Shown here one piece after another: positions 61,835 to 64,000 of a DNA stretch of 64,000 nt (position 1 is its first letter; the number at the start of each line of letters is the position of its first letter). This DNA is from Acinetobacter lwoffii (GTDB taxonomy: Bacteria > Pseudomonadota > Gammaproteobacteria > Pseudomonadales > Moraxellaceae): positions 4,403 through 68,402 of the forward strand of contig NZ_CP072552.1 in the NCBI RefSeq assembly GCF_019343495.1, written 5' to 3'. Made by a program: the position numbers and the translations under genes. The notes under the pieces are model-generated. The model saw nothing but the letters and a program-made list of their open reading frames with translations, made no database searches and was not told where the DNA came from.

Positions 61835-62194
61835 TCAACATGGAAAAGCTTCTACGGCCTTAAGTACAGAAATCAGTCCGTTCATACTTTCCATCTGTTC
61901 TATAGGAACTCCTCCAGTTAATAGGTTAGGTGAATTGAGAAAATGATGCATCCATTTAATATCACCACCATTCAGGCTATAAACAGCTCTGTAAATCCGA
62001 ATTACGATTATTGCTATTTCCCCTGATTGAGAATTTGGATCTAAGGTTTGTAATTCAGAAAATTTACCGTCAATACCTTCCAGATGCAGAATTCTTAAAA
62101 ATTGCTCTGGCTTTAGTCCAAGCTGTTCAGCAGCTTTCCATGCCGCTTTAGCCAAAACTCTGGACCTATCTATCTGTTGTGAAAGTGGACTCAT
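61835..62194 (-). CDS. MbcA/ParS/Xre-type antitoxin-like protein (DUF2384)
   Basis: 119 residues. An N-terminal Xre-like helical domain (LAKAAWKAAEQLGLKPEQFL) and a C-terminal toxin-binding domain (AIIVIRIYRAVYSLNGGDIK, then GVPIEQMESMNGLISVLKAV) match the RES/Xre and ParST antitoxin family. No RES-domain toxin gene is adjacent, so it appears to be an orphan. Confidence 0.75.
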   Translation of the reverse strand: MSPLSQQIDRSRVLAKAAWKAAEQLGLKPEQFLRILHLEGIDGKFSELQTLDPNSQSGEIAIIVIRIYRAVYSLNGGDIKWMHHFLNSPNLLTGGVPIEQMESMNGLISVLKAVEAFPC

Positions 62195-62349
62195 GATCGT
62201 GTCCTTAATATAAGAAAACGTTTGTTTGACATTACATTAAAATTAGGAATATGCCTAAATTTTATTCTATCAGCCAGTTTTTATTATTCCAAAATTGAAA
62301 TTCCTAGATGGCAAGTTAAATAAGAACATTAAGCTGATGATAGGTATAT

Positions 62350-62380
62350 AAAGCCTAGAGCCTATATCTAGGCTTTATAA
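62350..62380. terminator. Hairpin terminator
   Basis: AAAGCCTAGA / TCTAGGCTTT stem. It lies in the gap between two divergent regulators; the rest of 62195-62517 shows nothing else. Confidence 0.6.
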
Positions 62381-62517
62381 AGTGTGTTAAATCTGGAAAA
62401 GTCTTATTTTTGAAGTTGGATTAGTTACCATTATGAAATACTTACAGGCTTTACTTACAAAGTAGTTATACTCTAATGTTTGCTATATGGCTAACATTGC
62501 ATATAAAATACTCAAAG

Positions 62518-62533
62518 TTCGCTATATAGCGAA
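62518..62533 (+). promoter_or_regulatory. Operator palindrome before XRE regulator
   Basis: TTCGCTATATAGCGAA, a perfect 16-bp palindrome 28 bp before the start. A degenerate second copy (TTTGCTATATGGCTAA) lies about 39 bp further upstream. Confidence 0.65.
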
Positions 62534-62561
62534 TATAATCTTGTAAAAGTGGAAAAATAAT

Positions 62562-62816
62562 ATGGCTTGTAGAAAAGAAATTGGAGAGCAAATCAAATTG
62601 GCCAGGAAAAAACTCGGCTATACACAAAAGACTGTATCGGAGAAATCTCTAGTCAATAAAACGACAATTTCTGAGATTGAAAATGGTCATTTCACTGGTT
62701 CATTCGATTTATTTGAAAAAGTACTTAATTGTGTCGACTTACAGTTCGAAGTTGTGCCCAAAAAGCATACATTCCCTCACTGGGATGAAATCGAGTTTTT
62801 ATTTAGAGAAGATTGA
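62562..62816 (+). CDS. XRE-family regulator (HipB-like), orphan
   Basis: 84 residues. A helix-turn-helix spans residues 5-60 (IGEQIKLARKKLGYTQKTVS, then NKTTISEIENGHFTGSFDLF), with a C-terminal beta strand like HipB (DLQFEVVPKKHTF). No HipA kinase follows; the next sequence is an IS footprint. It probably binds the palindrome upstream and represses itself. Confidence 0.8.
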   Translation: MACRKEIGEQIKLARKKLGYTQKTVSEKSLVNKTTISEIENGHFTGSFDLFEKVLNCVDLQFEVVPKKHTFPHWDEIEFLFRED

Positions 62817-62847
62817 ATTAAAGAAGGTGAGATTAACTTCCATTCTA

Positions 62848-62902
62848 TGTTTTATTCCCAAGTAGAAATGTCCTATACAGACATTTCTACTTGGGAATAA
62901 CA
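62848..62902. mobile_element. 55-bp palindromic IS footprint (MITE-like)
   Basis: TGTT(TT)ATTCCCAAGTAGAAATGTCC-type sequence faces its own complement across a six-base centre. The arm equals the left terminal repeat of the IS1202-like element at 1946. It is two IS ends head to head with nothing between. Confidence 0.8.
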
Positions 62903-62928
62903 GAGAGCCTGTAGGCTCTCGTTTTTTT
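62903..62928 (+). terminator. Intrinsic terminator
   Basis: GAGAGCC, four-base loop, GGCTCTC then a seven-T run, directly after the IS footprint. Confidence 0.8.
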
Positions 62929-62976
62929 ATTCTAAAACTGCTAAAATTCTTATACGCCATTGACGTACTTAAACCT

Positions 62977-63297
62977 ATGTTATTCATTGAAACCAGTATT
63001 TTTACCAAGCAAATCAAAGAGCTTGTAAGTGATGAGGAATATCGTCAACTCCAGCAAGATCTCTTGGTACAACCTGATAAAGGTGACTTAATCAAGAATG
63101 GTGGTGGAATTCGTAAAGTACGTTGTGCTCAAGGCAATAAAGGTAAAAGTGGCGGTATCCGGGTGATCTATTATTGGGTCACAGAAGATGATCAGATCTT
63201 TTTCCTGGTGGCTTATCCAAAGTCTGTGAAAGATAATCTGACAGACAAAGAAACCTCTATTCTGCGTCAATTAGTGAAGGAGCAATTTCATGGATAA
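62977..63297 (+). CDS. higB: HigB/RelE-family toxin
   Basis: 106 residues: MLFIETSIFTKQIKELVSDE, then DLIKNGGGIRKVRCAQGNKG and KSGGIRVIYYWVTEDDQIFF, with YPKSVKDNLTDKE at the end. This is the RelE-like HigB2 ribonuclease fold that cleaves mRNA on ribosomes. It comes first and overlaps higA by 8 bp, the standard host-inhibition order. Different subfamily from the partial toxin at position 1-107. Confidence 0.88.
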   Translation: MLFIETSIFTKQIKELVSDEEYRQLQQDLLVQPDKGDLIKNGGGIRKVRCAQGNKGKSGGIRVIYYWVTEDDQIFFLVAYPKSVKDNLTDKETSILRQLVKEQFHG

Positions 63298-63562
63298 CAA
63301 CTTATTTGATGACTTGGTTGCTTCAATCAAAGAAGCTGGTGCCATCAAACGTAATGAAATGAAAGCAAGCCGAGTAACAGAGCTTGAATTGCCGGATATT
63401 AAAGAAGTACGTGAGAAAACTGGCTTGACCCAAGCTGAATTTGCTGCACGTTTGCATATCAGTGCCAGAACTCTGCAAAACTGGGAACAAGGCCGTCGTT
63501 ATCCAACTGGTCCTGCAGCGACTTTAATTCGTATTCTTGATGCTCATCCAAGTCTAATTTAG
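63290..63562 (+). CDS. higA: HigA/NadS-type helix-turn-helix antitoxin
   Basis: 90 residues. The N-terminal toxin-neutralising helix (NLFDDLVASIKEAGAIKRNE) is followed by an XRE domain (IKEVREKTGLTQAEFAARLH, ISARTLQNWEQGRRYPTGPA). It neutralises HigB and represses the operon. A strong terminator follows 15 bp after the stop. Confidence 0.9.
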   Translation: MDNNLFDDLVASIKEAGAIKRNEMKASRVTELELPDIKEVREKTGLTQAEFAARLHISARTLQNWEQGRRYPTGPAATLIRILDAHPSLI

Positions 63563-63576
63563 AAAATTGAGATAAT

Positions 63577-63608
63577 AAAAAACCCCAACATCCTGTCGGG
63601 GTTTTTTA
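63577..63608 (+). terminator. higBA terminator
   Basis: AAAAAACCCC / GGGGTTTTTT around an AACATCCTGTC loop region; related to the hairpin at 186-215. Confidence 0.85.
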
Positions 63609-63880
63609 TTATCTTTTCGCGTACCGTTGTTACCCTCTGGTCCTTGTGCAATAACTTATAATTTTTGTTTTATGTTATGGAACTTCCTGTTCCTGATGAG
63701 TTCATCATAGGAAAGTTTCAGTATTCCGGATAGCAGCAAAGGGCCGAGATTGGTGTGAGCATATACGCACAAAATAGCCTAAATTTTATCCACAGGAAAT
63801 GTGGATGATTTCAGATCCTGGGGTCTTGAGAACATTGCAAAAATCTTGAAATTGGCTACTTTTTAAACAACTTTATTGGC
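63609..63880 (+). repeat. Non-coding repeat, copy B (related to 216-490)
   Basis: It shares GAACTTCCTGTTCCTGATGA, CATCATAG, AGCAAAGGGCC and GTGAGCATATNCG blocks with copy A in the same order and follows a similar terminator. No gene is evident. It contains the DnaA-box dyad at 63786. Confidence 0.6.
63786..63806. promoter_or_regulatory. DnaA-box inverted pair
   Basis: TTATCCACA is a consensus DnaA box; ATCCACA-GGAAA-TGTGGAT makes it part of a 7-bp inverted repeat. Copy A has a degraded equivalent (TTATCCGCA near 409). Confidence 0.5.
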
Positions 63881-63902
63881 AATAACTATCAAAAAAGATC
63901 AT

Positions 63903-63934
63903 AAAAAAGCCGACTTGTTTCCAAGCCGGCTTTT
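63903..63934. terminator. Hairpin shared with 45923-45954
   Basis: AAAAAAGCCGACTTG / CAAGCCGGCTTTT, inverted relative to the 45.9-kb copy, with related flanking sequence. The remaining bases to 64000 show no further signal. Confidence 0.65.
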
Positions 63935-64000
63935 CGGGTTTGCGTCCTCGATTTTTTATATCATAACTTTTTGAAATTTAACACTATTTATTTTTATGTT

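Noticed and set aside
62933..62960. Possible pdif site containing TTATACGCCAT
   Set aside because: The XerC-like arm is present but the XerD arm does not match ATTTAACATAA.
1..64000. Antibiotic resistance genes
   Set aside because: None recognised in any frame; cargo is limited to metals, arsenic, peroxide and SOS functions.

Overview
The window reads as part of a large, low-GC Acinetobacter plasmid. No taxonomic marker is present. The inference rests on nine 28-bp XerC/XerD (pdif-type) sites that cut the left and right parts into small exchangeable modules, on IS6-family elements of the IS1006/IS1007/IS1008 type, and on a Rep_3 initiator with 22-bp iterons, all of which are typical of Acinetobacter plasmids. 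No antibiotic-resistance gene was seen; the cargo is metal and metalloid resistance plus stress functions.

Layout. 1-620: 5' part of a HigB/RelE-type toxin gene and a non-coding block that recurs at the far end (63.6-64 kb). 620-7.2 kb: three pdif-bounded modules carrying a cytosolic four-helix copper-storage protein, a RelB/RelE toxin-antitoxin pair whose toxin is frameshifted and which lies beside an IS1202-like IS, and a copper module (small exported protein, multicopper oxidase CopA, Met/His-rich peptide, outer-membrane CopB). 7.4-43.1 kb: a metal island bounded by same-orientation IS6 copies. It holds czcICBAD with a repeat-bearing secreted small protein; a MerR-controlled operon of a Cys-rich CDF transporter plus FeoA/FeoB; an ars cluster (two arsenate reductases, ArsR, Acr3, ArsH, ArsO); a serine resolvase; a captured chromosome-like dsbA segment; remnants of czcD, copB and an IS1-family element; CopZ, CopD and CopC; a copper P-type ATPase operon; the CopRS two-component system; and a second copA-copB set.

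43.2-47.2 kb: further pdif modules (ohr/ohrR and a tautomerase), a DIP1984 protein and a dead hsdR end. 47.2-51.9 kb: maintenance region with a 183-bp tandem array, the Rep_3 gene, iterons with an AT-rich origin, and a ParA/ribbon-helix-helix partition pair. 51.9-53.7 kb: nested IS debris. 53.8-58.2 kb: mobilisation region with a MOBP-type relaxase, an accessory protein and an oriT with a recognisable nic sequence. 58.2-60.2 kb: UmuDC. 60.3-63.6 kb: an IS3-family element, orphan antitoxin-like regulators, a MITE-like IS footprint and a HigBA pair.

How it works together. The copper genes cover periplasmic oxidation (two CopA), outer-membrane and periplasmic binding (CopB, CopC, Met-rich peptides), inner-membrane export (P-type ATPase) and cytosolic buffering (CopZ and the Cys-rich storage protein). 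Six copies of a dyad ATTACA-N4-TGTnAT lie upstream of copC, the ATPase operon, copA2, the copZ/copB-remnant segment and two small secreted DGGL peptides. This suggests one CopR-type regulon that includes a small-peptide family I cannot name. Around the replicon, the 183-bp array carries the same 9-bp-spaced heptads found just upstream of parA, so it is a good candidate centromere.
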